A stretch of DNA of 64,000 nt. Origin: Methylotenera mobilis 13. GTDB taxonomy: Bacteria > Pseudomonadota > Gammaproteobacteria > Burkholderiales > Methylophilaceae. The stretch is from the NCBI RefSeq assembly GCF_000384255.1, contig NZ_KB913035.1:1401362-1465361 (forward strand). Reading direction: 5' to 3'. This document shows positions 27,533 to 35,631 of this stretch, piece after piece; position 1 is the stretch's first letter; each line of letters starts with the position of its first letter. Under the pieces are notes generated by a model. The model did no database searches. It was given only the letters and a program-made list of their open reading frames with translations, and had not been told where the DNA came from. The translations under genes and the position numbers were made by a program.

Positions 27533-29107
27533 ATGCAAACTTCCCAAGTTAAGGCTTTATCAACAAAACTAATCTGGCGTTTCAGTCTATTTAATATTGT
27601 TTTGTTAGTAGCTTTAATCATTTGGCTTTGGCAGGAAACTAAGCCAGTAATTATCGTTCAGCCTCAACTGCCTGTTAATGGAAAGCTGCAGTGTGTTTCT
27701 TATTCCCCTTATTACAATCCTGGGCAAACTCCTCTTGACCAGAATAGTTTTATTCAGCCGGCGCAGATTGATCATGACCTTTCTGTACTTTCCAAGCAAT
27801 TTAATTGTGTGCGAATTTATTCGGTTTCTCAGGGACTTGAATATGTACCAGAAGCTGCTTCTAAATTAGGGATGCAAGTTTACCTAGGCGCTTGGATTGG
27901 TTGGGTAAGCGCAAATAATGATAAAGAGCTTGATCTCGCGATAAGTATTGCAAACAAATATCCAGAGACTGTCAAAGCGTTAATCGTAGGTAATGAGGTT
28001 TTACTGCGTGGAGAGCAGTCGGAGGCAGCGATGCATGAGTACTTGCTAAAAGCACAGCAGCTAACAGAAGTACCTGTCACTTACGCTGATGTATGGGAGT
28101 TTTGGCGTAAGCATCCTCAGCTTGAGTCTAATGTAGATTTTGTCACTGTGCATATTCTTCCCTATTGGGAAGATGACCCTCAAGCAATTGATCATGCAAC
28201 TCAGCATGTAGTGAATGTGATGGGTTTACTTAAAGAGACGTTTAAAAAACCAATTCTGATTGGTGAGACTGGTTGGCCATCTGTTGGCAGGCAGCGACAG
28301 GTTTCTCAGCCAAGTTTAATTAATCAGGCAAGTTATTTGCGTGGTTTTTTACAGCTTGCGCATGATAACGGTTGGCAGTATAACTTGATTGAAGCGATTG
28401 ACCAACCATGGAAGCGTGACCTTGAAGGGACAGTAGGTGGATATTGGGGCATCTATGACACAGAGTTGACACCTAAATTTGCATTTAGTGGAGATGTTCA
28501 GCCACGACATGATGTTGAGATGATTGTGCTGGCAGGCTTGCTAGGTTTTGCTCTATTTATTGGGTTGGCATTTTACTTTCAAGTAGGTGACAAATATCTC
28601 AAACTAGGTTTATCTGCTGCTGGCACAGTATTTGGGATATCGGTTTGGTTGCAAACTCAATATTTAATCAGTGCTTGTCGAAATGTCTTAGAGTGGGCGA
28701 CTTTAGGTGGTTTAGCATTGGTTGGTTGGTTGACCGTGATCGCTCTGGTGGTGTGTCTATGTCAATCGAATAAGCGTTATTTAGTAATATTGAAAATCTG
28801 CGCTTTGATATTGGTGTACGCAGCAATCAGCGCTACTGCTCTATTGATTGTTGATGGTAGATACCGAGACTTTCCTATTAGCTTATTTGCATTACCAGTT
28901 CTGCAATTATCATTTGCTTCTATTATTTTAGGGGTGGAAGTGAGGATGAAACGCTTATTCGCTTATCTATTGAGTGTAGCGCTAGTGATGGCAGCTTTGT
29001 ATAGCGTTTACCTAGAGGCTTACAATATATCTGCATATTATTGGTTGATGCTTAGTGGCTTACTTGCTTTGGCGCTGTTGCCTAAGCATCAACTTTCAAC
29101 TCATTGA
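27533..29107 (+). CDS. GH17-like membrane protein of a beta-glucan locus
   Basis: 524 residues: one N-terminal membrane helix (about 17-34), an extracytoplasmic GH17 (endo-beta-1,3-glucanase fold) domain (about 50-325), and about six to eight C-terminal membrane helices. Both catalytic glutamates of GH17 appear to be kept: E155 in IVGNEVLLR and E245 in LIGETGWPS, with IDQPWKRDLEG near the end of the domain. Such domains in glucan synthases act as transglycosylases (branching or cyclising) rather than hydrolases. It lies 33 bases before the GH17-GT2 gene and would act on the same glucan. The start is uncertain as no ribosome site is clear. Confidence 0.82.
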   Translation: MQTSQVKALSTKLIWRFSLFNIVLLVALIIWLWQETKPVIIVQPQLPVNGKLQCVSYSPYYNPGQTPLDQNSFIQPAQIDHDLSVLSKQFNCVRIYSVSQGLEYVPEAASKLGMQVYLGAWIGWVSANNDKELDLAISIANKYPETVKALIVGNEVLLRGEQSEAAMHEYLLKAQQLTEVPVTYADVWEFWRKHPQLESNVDFVTVHILPYWEDDPQAIDHATQHVVNVMGLLKETFKKPILIGETGWPSVGRQRQVSQPSLINQASYLRGFLQLAHDNGWQYNLIEAIDQPWKRDLEGTVGGYWGIYDTELTPKFAFSGDVQPRHDVEMIVLAGLLGFALFIGLAFYFQVGDKYLKLGLSAAGTVFGISVWLQTQYLISACRNVLEWATLGGLALVGWLTVIALVVCLCQSNKRYLVILKICALILVYAAISATALLIVDGRYRDFPISLFALPVLQLSFASIILGVEVRMKRLFAYLLSVALVMAALYSVYLEAYNISAYYWLMLSGLLALALLPKHQLSTH

Positions 29108-29140
29108 TTACTTTAAGATAGAAATTTCCCGCGTAACTTT

Positions 29141-31711
29141 ATGATTAAAAAACTTCAAAGCTATTTAAGCCCATTTATTTTTGCTGTATTAGTGGCTGCT
29201 ATTCACTTTGGCATTTGGCATATTTCTAATCGTGCTTTACCGTTAATCAATGCACCAGATATTGTGAATGGTTTTGCATTCAGTGGATTTCAAGTAGATC
29301 AAAGTCCGCTCAAAAAAGAATACCCGAGTGCAGCTGAGTTGGAAAAAGACCTGCAACTGCTCAAGCCATTGACCAAACGTATTCGTATTTATGGTGCGCT
29401 AGAAAATAGTGAAGTGACTGCACTTGCTTCTAACCTAGGTTTTTATGTGACTGCTGGTGCATGGCTTGGCAGTGATTCTGTCGCGAATCATCGTGAAGTG
29501 GATGCGCTAAAGGTGAAAATAAAGCATTACCCAAGAATTGAACGTGCAATTGTGGGTAACGAGGTGTTACTAAGAAATGACCTGACTCCAGACCAGTTGA
29601 TTAGTTACATAGAGGAAGTTCGTAAAACAACAAAATTGCCTATCTCAACGGCTGAACCTTGGCATGTATGGTTAAAGAACCCTGAGCTTGTGAAGCATGT
29701 GGATTATATTGCAGTGCATTTGTTGCCATATCATGAAGGCGTGCCTGTAGAGGCTGCAGTAGATTACTCGCTCAAACGATATCAAGAGCTAATGGATGTT
29801 TATCCGAGAAAAAAAATCGTGATTACTGAAATTGGTTGGCCAAGTCATGGGCCAACTTTAGGTGCTGCGGTTGCGTCTGATGTGAATCAGGCGCTTTTTG
29901 TGAGGGAGTTTTTAGCCAAAACCGCACATAAAAATTATGACTATTACCTGATGGAAGCATTTGATCAACCTTGGAAGAAAGAGCTGGAAGGTTGGGCTGG
30001 TGCGTATTGGGGGATGTTTGATGCTGAACGACATGAGAAATATTCATTGCAAGGTGCGGTGCCTAAAGATGACCGTTGGAAAGCAAAGGCTTTATGGGCG
30101 AGCTTGTTAGGGCTTTTGCCAATATTCTTTATTGCTTATCGATTTAGGCATTGGGGTTTAGGGGCGCGTAGCTCAATGGCGGTATTGCTCCAAGCTTGTA
30201 TTACTACGTTGGTCGTTGCATGGAATTTGCCAGGTGATTATTACTATACGATGAAAGATTTTGTTGTATTAGTAGCGTTGCTAATAGGCATGGGTTTAAC
30301 GTCAGCAGTATTGATGATCTACGCGGTTGAGTTTAGTGAAGTAATGTTTAAAAAAGGCTGGAACCGTGCATTTAAACGTGCGAAGCCTCTGCCTGCTGAG
30401 CAAGAGCTGTTTGTTTCTGTCCATTTGGCATGTTATAACGAGCCGCCAGAGATGGTAATTACGACCATTGAAAGTTTAGCTAAACTCAATTACACCAATT
30501 TTGAGGTGATTGTTGTTGATAACAACACAAAAGATGAAGCTAAATGGAAGCCATTAGAAGCTTACATGGCAAAAATGCCAGAGAATTTTAAATTCTTTCA
30601 TTTGCCACAATGGCCTGGCTTTAAAGCGGGCGCTTTAAATTTTGCCCTAGATCAAACCAACCCTAAGGCGCAAGTAGTGGGTGTGGTCGATGCTGACTAT
30701 GAGGTAACACCGGATTGGCTTTCTGATTTAGTGCCGCATTTCTTAGAGCAAAAAGTGGCTGTAGTACAAGCGCCGCAAGCGCATAGGGATTGGGAACATA
30801 GTTTCTTCCGCAGTATGGGTAACTGGGAATTTGAAGGTTTCTTCCGTATCGGGATGCATCATCGTCATGAGCGTAATGCATTGATTCAACATGGCACAAT
30901 GACATTGGTGAGGTATCAGGCGCTGATTGATAGTGGCAAATGGTCTGAGTGGTGTATTTGTGAAGATACTGAGCTAGGGTTACGTTTACTTGAAGACGGC
31001 TATGAGCTACGTTATATCGATGATACTTTTGGACGAGGTCTAACTCCCGCGGACTTTAAAGCACTTAAATCTCAACGTTTCCGTTGGGCATTTGGTGCGA
31101 TGCAAATTCTTAAGCATCACATACCTAAGCTATTGGGCGACTCAACATTAACATTTGGACAACGCTACCACTTCTTAACTGGCTGGTTTGGTTGGTTGGG
31201 TGAGGCATTGCAGCTAGGTTTTACGATAGGCTCAATTGGCTGGTCAATCGCGATGCTTTTATTCCCAGAAGATGCAAGCCTGCCAGTGTCCATCATGATT
31301 ACTACCATTATTTGTTTCTTGGTAATCAAAGCAATCATGGGGCCGATGCTGTATTTGAAAACGATGACATGCAAATGGATTGATATTTTTGGCGCATCAG
31401 TTGCAAGTCTTGGTCTATCACACGCGATTGCCCGAGGTATCATCAGTGGGTTAATTAAAAAGGATGGCGTGTTTAAAGTAACTGCAAAAGGGAAAGGGCT
31501 CAATAAGACTAACTGGTTTGATTGGATTGCGCCAATTCAAGAAGAGCTATTTTTGTTATGTGCTTTAACGATATGTAGTATTGCTATGCTAATAACGCGT
31601 GGTATCAGCAATATTGATGCGCAAATATGGGTAGCGATGCTAAGTTTGCAATCATTGCCTTATCTAAGTGCGGTTGCTTGTCAAATTATCAGTAAAAAAG
31701 AAAATGGTTGA
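29141..31711 (+). CDS. GH17-GT2 fusion, NdvB-like beta-glucan synthase
   Basis: 856 residues. Membrane helix (about 11-28), GH17-like domain (about 40-300) with E141 (IVGNEVLLR) and E230 (VITEIGWPS), three membrane helices, a processive GT2 domain (SVHLACYNEPPEMV, VVDADYEVTPDW, CEDTELGLRLLEDG, QRFRWAFGAMQ: D, DxD, ED and QxxRW motifs) and further C-terminal helices. This architecture is that of Pseudomonas aeruginosa NdvB, which makes cyclic beta-1,3-glucans, and is related to rhizobial ndvB/ndvC. It polymerises UDP-glucose at the inner membrane. The downstream gene overlaps it by four bases. Confidence 0.9.
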   Translation: MIKKLQSYLSPFIFAVLVAAIHFGIWHISNRALPLINAPDIVNGFAFSGFQVDQSPLKKEYPSAAELEKDLQLLKPLTKRIRIYGALENSEVTALASNLGFYVTAGAWLGSDSVANHREVDALKVKIKHYPRIERAIVGNEVLLRNDLTPDQLISYIEEVRKTTKLPISTAEPWHVWLKNPELVKHVDYIAVHLLPYHEGVPVEAAVDYSLKRYQELMDVYPRKKIVITEIGWPSHGPTLGAAVASDVNQALFVREFLAKTAHKNYDYYLMEAFDQPWKKELEGWAGAYWGMFDAERHEKYSLQGAVPKDDRWKAKALWASLLGLLPIFFIAYRFRHWGLGARSSMAVLLQACITTLVVAWNLPGDYYYTMKDFVVLVALLIGMGLTSAVLMIYAVEFSEVMFKKGWNRAFKRAKPLPAEQELFVSVHLACYNEPPEMVITTIESLAKLNYTNFEVIVVDNNTKDEAKWKPLEAYMAKMPENFKFFHLPQWPGFKAGALNFALDQTNPKAQVVGVVDADYEVTPDWLSDLVPHFLEQKVAVVQAPQAHRDWEHSFFRSMGNWEFEGFFRIGMHHRHERNALIQHGTMTLVRYQALIDSGKWSEWCICEDTELGLRLLEDGYELRYIDDTFGRGLTPADFKALKSQRFRWAFGAMQILKHHIPKLLGDSTLTFGQRYHFLTGWFGWLGEALQLGFTIGSIGWSIAMLLFPEDASLPVSIMITTIICFLVIKAIMGPMLYLKTMTCKWIDIFGASVASLGLSHAIARGIISGLIKKDGVFKVTAKGKGLNKTNWFDWIAPIQEELFLLCALTICSIAMLITRGISNIDAQIWVAMLSLQSLPYLSAVACQIISKKENG

Positions 31712-33255
31712 TTACTCATTTGACTAACGCTAGTAGACATAATCCTTTTTGGTCAAATTCTCATCATCGTCATTTCATCCGTGGCGTGATTCGGTTTTTG
31801 ACCTATCTTTGCGCATTTTTTCTGATAGCGATCGCTTATTGGGTGGCTGATAATTTTGGCGAGCCTTCATTAGAGCAGCTACTTTACCATGCGCAGTTTG
31901 GTATGGGTGGGCTGGTTGATACCGATGCTGCTGTGATTAAAAGCTTTTTAATTTGGTGCGCACTGCTACCAATATTAAGCTCGCTATTGCTGGTATTGAT
32001 TGAGTACTCAATCGCATTGTTTCTAACACATGGCTCAACCCATTGGTTAACTAAGCCGGCGCGTATGGCCAATATCCATTTTATCAAGGTGTTTTATTGG
32101 TTTATTGGTCATCGGGCACCCTTATATGCGTTGACGGCAGCAGCGATATATTTTGGAATTCAGTTTTCTGTCACCATTTTTTTGCATAATCAATTTGGTA
32201 AAGATTACTTTGCGGCGCATTACCTTAATCCAATAGCCGTAAAAGTAGAGGCGGTTAGACCTAAAAACTTGGTGCTGATTTACGTCGAAAGCCTTGAGAA
32301 CTCCTATAAAGAACCTAAGTTGTTTGGTAAAAATCTTTTAAGTAGTTTAGATCATTTAAAGGGCTTAAGCTTTACGGACTACAGAAAAGCACCTGGCACA
32401 TGGTGGACAATTGCTGGCATTACAGCAACACAATGTGGTGTACCGCTTAAAAGTGTTAGTTTATATGACGGCAATGATCAGGGCGAGAAAATGAAGACCT
32501 TTCTGCCTAATGCGGTTTGTCTAGGTGATGTTTTGCATGAGGCTGGCTATCACAATGTCTATATGGGGGGCGATGCACTTGGTTTTGCGGGTAAAGGCAT
32601 GTTCTTTAAAGACCATCATTATGATGAAGTTTATGGCCGCGATGAATTAAGAGGTAAGTTGACAGATGCTGAGTTAAATTTTTGGGGGCTGTACGATGAC
32701 CACTTATTCGCAGCAGTCAAAACTAAGTTGGTAGAATTGCATAAGAAGCAGCAACCGTTTAACCTGACAGTGACCACAATTGATACGCACGGCCCTGACG
32801 GTCATTTTTCTGATTATTGTAAATCGTTAGGTGTTAAAACTTTTGAAGGTATTGTGGAATGTACATCACGTCAGGTTGCTGGCTTTGTCAAGTTTATCAA
32901 GAAAAGTGGTTATCTAAAAGACACTCAAGTGGTGATTCTTGGTGACCACTTAGCAATGGAGAACCCTGTCAGCGACAAGTTAGACCGAGTGAAAGAGCGC
33001 CTTATTTTTAATCAATTTATTTCAAATAGCCATTTTGAGAAGAATCGTAATCATATTTTACCTTTTGATATGTTTCCTACCATTCTCGATTTTATTGGCT
33101 TTAAAGTACAAGGTGGCAAATTAGGTCTAGGCTATACGGCATTTTCTAAAGAAATAGACATGTCACTGATACCTGATTATGAAGAAATGAATCAAGACTT
33201 ACTTAATCAATCAGATATGTATTTAGATCTTTGGAAACATAAAACAACGCTTTAA
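31708..33255 (+). CDS. OpgB/MdoB-like phosphoglycerol transferase
   Basis: 515 residues: about four N-terminal membrane helices, then an alkaline-phosphatase/sulfatase-fold domain. YVESLENSY supplies the metal-binding Glu, APGTWWTIAGITATQCGVPL matches the active-site block of OpgB (nucleophile probably T234), and VILGDHLAMENP gives the Asp-His pair. OpgB moves phosphoglycerol from phosphatidylglycerol onto periplasmic glucans. The start is TTG, overlapping the previous stop as TTGA, so translation is coupled to the glucan synthase. This strongly suggests that the glucan made by the NdvB-like enzyme is decorated. Confidence 0.85.
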   Translation: MITHLTNASRHNPFWSNSHHRHFIRGVIRFLTYLCAFFLIAIAYWVADNFGEPSLEQLLYHAQFGMGGLVDTDAAVIKSFLIWCALLPILSSLLLVLIEYSIALFLTHGSTHWLTKPARMANIHFIKVFYWFIGHRAPLYALTAAAIYFGIQFSVTIFLHNQFGKDYFAAHYLNPIAVKVEAVRPKNLVLIYVESLENSYKEPKLFGKNLLSSLDHLKGLSFTDYRKAPGTWWTIAGITATQCGVPLKSVSLYDGNDQGEKMKTFLPNAVCLGDVLHEAGYHNVYMGGDALGFAGKGMFFKDHHYDEVYGRDELRGKLTDAELNFWGLYDDHLFAAVKTKLVELHKKQQPFNLTVTTIDTHGPDGHFSDYCKSLGVKTFEGIVECTSRQVAGFVKFIKKSGYLKDTQVVILGDHLAMENPVSDKLDRVKERLIFNQFISNSHFEKNRNHILPFDMFPTILDFIGFKVQGGKLGLGYTAFSKEIDMSLIPDYEEMNQDLLNQSDMYLDLWKHKTTL

Positions 33256-33386
33256 TACATCTCTTTGCAATCACTAAATGTTAGTGGCGAAAGTGTCTGT
33301 GAATAATGAGCGTGTTGAGCTCAATCAAATCTAATGACATAAGATGAAGGGATTTTGCCAATTTAGCTTCATGATTTTACTTACTC

Positions 33387-33402
33387 GTTGTTCATGAACA
33401 AC
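33387..33402. promoter_or_regulatory. 16-base perfect palindrome upstream of pqqA
   Basis: GTTGTTCATGAACAAC reads the same on both strands and lies about 92 bases before the pqqA start, in a gap with no other gene. Its symmetry suits binding of a dimeric regulator. No specific factor is recognised. The rest of 33256-33493 shows nothing else I can support. Confidence 0.4.
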
Positions 33403-33493
33403 AATAGGGCTCAAAGTCTGCGTTGGCGCATAATTCAATTACACGAACAAGACAGCCGTCAGTTCTAAAAAACTTAAACTTTGGAGAATTATT

Positions 33494-33565
33494 ATGTGGA
33501 CAACACCAGCAGCGACAGAAATGCGTTTTGGCTTTGAAGTAACTATGTACGTAATGAACAAATAA
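33494..33565 (+). CDS. pqqA: Coenzyme PQQ precursor peptide PqqA
   Basis: A 23-residue peptide beginning MWTTPAATEMRFGFEVTMY. The E-V-T-x-Y block holds the glutamate (E15) and tyrosine (Y19) that PqqE cross-links and from which pyrroloquinoline quinone, the cofactor of methanol dehydrogenase, is built. GGAG lies 7 bases before the ATG, and a strong terminator follows 16 bases after the stop. No pqqB, C, D or E gene is nearby, so pqqA is a stand-alone unit, which allows very high expression of the precursor. Too short for normal gene calling. Confidence 0.95.
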   Translation: MWTTPAATEMRFGFEVTMYVMNK

Positions 33566-33581
33566 CTTTGTTTTGCGTATT

Positions 33582-33613
33582 AAAAAACCAGCTAAGTTAT
33601 AGCTGGTTTTTTT
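33582..33613 (+). terminator. Intrinsic terminator of pqqA
   Basis: Stem AACCAGCT/AGCTGGTT with a 7-base loop, flanked by an A-run before and seven T after. The flanking A/T runs make it work in both directions, so it may also end the uup transcript arriving from the opposite strand. Confidence 0.9.
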
Positions 33614-33664
33614 ATTTAAATTTAATGGCCTTTCTAGTATAATTAACCATCAATTCATTAGCTA

Positions 33665-35572
33665 TTAAGCTAAGCGTTTATCTAGGTCTTCCCAACGTAG
33701 CATTTTAGCCTCAATCTCTGCATCAATTTGGGCTAAACGTGTTTGTAGCGTTTTGACCTGATCAGGATCTTGCACGTAGATGTTAGCATCAGCCAATGTT
33801 AAATTGATGTTGGTTTGTTCTGCTTCTAGTTTTTCAATCAAAGCAGGCATTTCATCTAGTTCTTTTTGTTCTTTAAAGCTTAGTTTGTTCGCTGTGTTTT
33901 TAGGCGCAACTTCTTTTGCCGCTGGTTTGCTAGATTGCGCTTTTGCTAGTGCAGCTTTATCGGCTTCACGTTTAGCGGTAAAACGCTGCCAATCATCATA
34001 ACCCCCCCCAAACTCTGTTAATACGCCATTACCTTCAAAGGCGATTACCTGTGTTACGGTGTTTTCTAAGAACGCACGGTCATGGCTGACTAGGAATAGT
34101 GTGCCATTAAAATCTTGTAATAAATTTTCCAGTAGCTCTAGTGTGTCGATATCTAGGTCATTTGTAGGCTCATCTAATACCAGTATGTTGGCAGGGCGTG
34201 CAAATAAGCGTGCTAATAGCAATCGGTTACGCTCGCCACCTGAAAGTGATTTGACTGGTGAGCGTGAGCGCTGCGGCGGAAATAAGAAGTCTTCCAAATA
34301 GCTAATAACGTGTTTACGTTCTTCACCAATTTGCACAAAATCAGAGCCAGGGCTAATGGTGTCAGCTAATGTGGCTTCTTCATTGAGTTGTTCACGCATT
34401 TGGTCAAAATAGGCGACACTTTGTTTACTGCCACGCTCAATACTGCCACTATCTGGCTCAATGTCAGCCAGTATGAGTTTAAGTAGGGTAGTTTTGCCGA
34501 TACCGTTAGGGCCTAGCAAGCCAATTTTGTCGCCACGCAAAATACGTGTGCTGAAATCTTTAATCAGCACTTTGTCGCCATAGGCTTTGCTAACGTTCTC
34601 AAGCTCTGCAATCAGTTTGCCACTGCGTTCGCCTACATCTACATTCAGTTTTACATTACCTTGACGTTCGCGGCGTGCTGCACGCTCTAATCTAAGCGCT
34701 TCAAGTCTGCGCACTCGGCCTTCATTGCGTGTGCGGCGTGCTTTAATGCCTTGGCGAATCCAAACTTCTTCTTGTGCGAGTATCTTGTCAAACTTGGCTG
34801 CGTGGGTTTCTTCAACCGCTAGTAGTTCTTCTTTTTTAAGTTGGTAAGCGGTAAAGTTACCGATAAAGTCTGTGAGTTTGCCGCGGTCTAGCTCAGTGAT
34901 TCGAGTCGCTAGTTTGTCCAAAAAGCGTCTGTCATGGGTAATAAACAATACGCTACCATTAAAGCCGAGCAATAAATCCTCTAACCATTCAATCGCACTT
35001 AAATCCAAGTGGTTGGTTGGCTCGTCAAGTAATAGCACTTCAGGTTCTGCTACCAGTGCGCGGCCTAGAGCCACACGTTTACGCCAGCCACCTGAGAGTG
35101 TGCTGATGAGTGCGTCTGCGTCTAAATTTAAGCGGCTAAGCACAGCCTCAACCCGCGATTGTGCTGCCCAGCCATTTTGTGCGTCTAAATCATGCTGTAG
35201 TGCCTGCATGTGCGTCATCAGTGCTTCGATATCTGCGTCTGGCATGCCCATGTCATGCGTCACTTGGTGATAATCAACAAGGATTTGTTGCAGATTACCT
35301 AATCCTTCTGCCACAGCCTCAAACACAGTATGTGTTGCTACTAATTCAGGTTCTTGGGGAACATAAACCACACGTGCGTTAGGCGCACGCCAAACAGTAC
35401 CATCGTCTAGTTTAATAGTGCCAGCAATCGCTTTTAGTAAGCTGGATTTCCCAGCGCCATTGCGACCAATTAAACCTACGCGTTCTCCTGCGTCTAGCTG
35501 AAATGCTGCGTGGTCGAGTAGGGCGTGGTGACCAAAGGCGAGGCAGGCGTTATCGAGGATGATGTATGGCAT
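33665..35572 (-). CDS. uup: ABC-F family ATPase Uup
   Basis: 635 residues with two ATP-binding cassettes and no membrane domain. Walker A motifs GRNGAGKSSL and GPNGIGKTTL, signatures LSGGWRKRVALGRAL and LSGGERNRLLLARL, Walker B regions VLLLDEPTNHLDL and ILVLDEPTNDLDI. A C-terminal coiled-coil extension (about 545-635) separates Uup from other ABC-F proteins. Uup binds ribosomes and DNA junctions and affects precise transposon excision. It follows rep on the same strand after a 59-base gap and could be co-transcribed with it. Confidence 0.92.
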   Translation of the reverse strand: MPYIILDNACLAFGHHALLDHAAFQLDAGERVGLIGRNGAGKSSLLKAIAGTIKLDDGTVWRAPNARVVYVPQEPELVATHTVFEAVAEGLGNLQQILVDYHQVTHDMGMPDADIEALMTHMQALQHDLDAQNGWAAQSRVEAVLSRLNLDADALISTLSGGWRKRVALGRALVAEPEVLLLDEPTNHLDLSAIEWLEDLLLGFNGSVLFITHDRRFLDKLATRITELDRGKLTDFIGNFTAYQLKKEELLAVEETHAAKFDKILAQEEVWIRQGIKARRTRNEGRVRRLEALRLERAARRERQGNVKLNVDVGERSGKLIAELENVSKAYGDKVLIKDFSTRILRGDKIGLLGPNGIGKTTLLKLILADIEPDSGSIERGSKQSVAYFDQMREQLNEEATLADTISPGSDFVQIGEERKHVISYLEDFLFPPQRSRSPVKSLSGGERNRLLLARLFARPANILVLDEPTNDLDIDTLELLENLLQDFNGTLFLVSHDRAFLENTVTQVIAFEGNGVLTEFGGGYDDWQRFTAKREADKAALAKAQSSKPAAKEVAPKNTANKLSFKEQKELDEMPALIEKLEAEQTNINLTLADANIYVQDPDQVKTLQTRLAQIDAEIEAKMLRWEDLDKRLA

Positions 35573-35631
35573 GTGTGACTTTCAAATTATTACTGATATA
35601 TTTTAACTGCTTGTATATGAGATACAAAATG

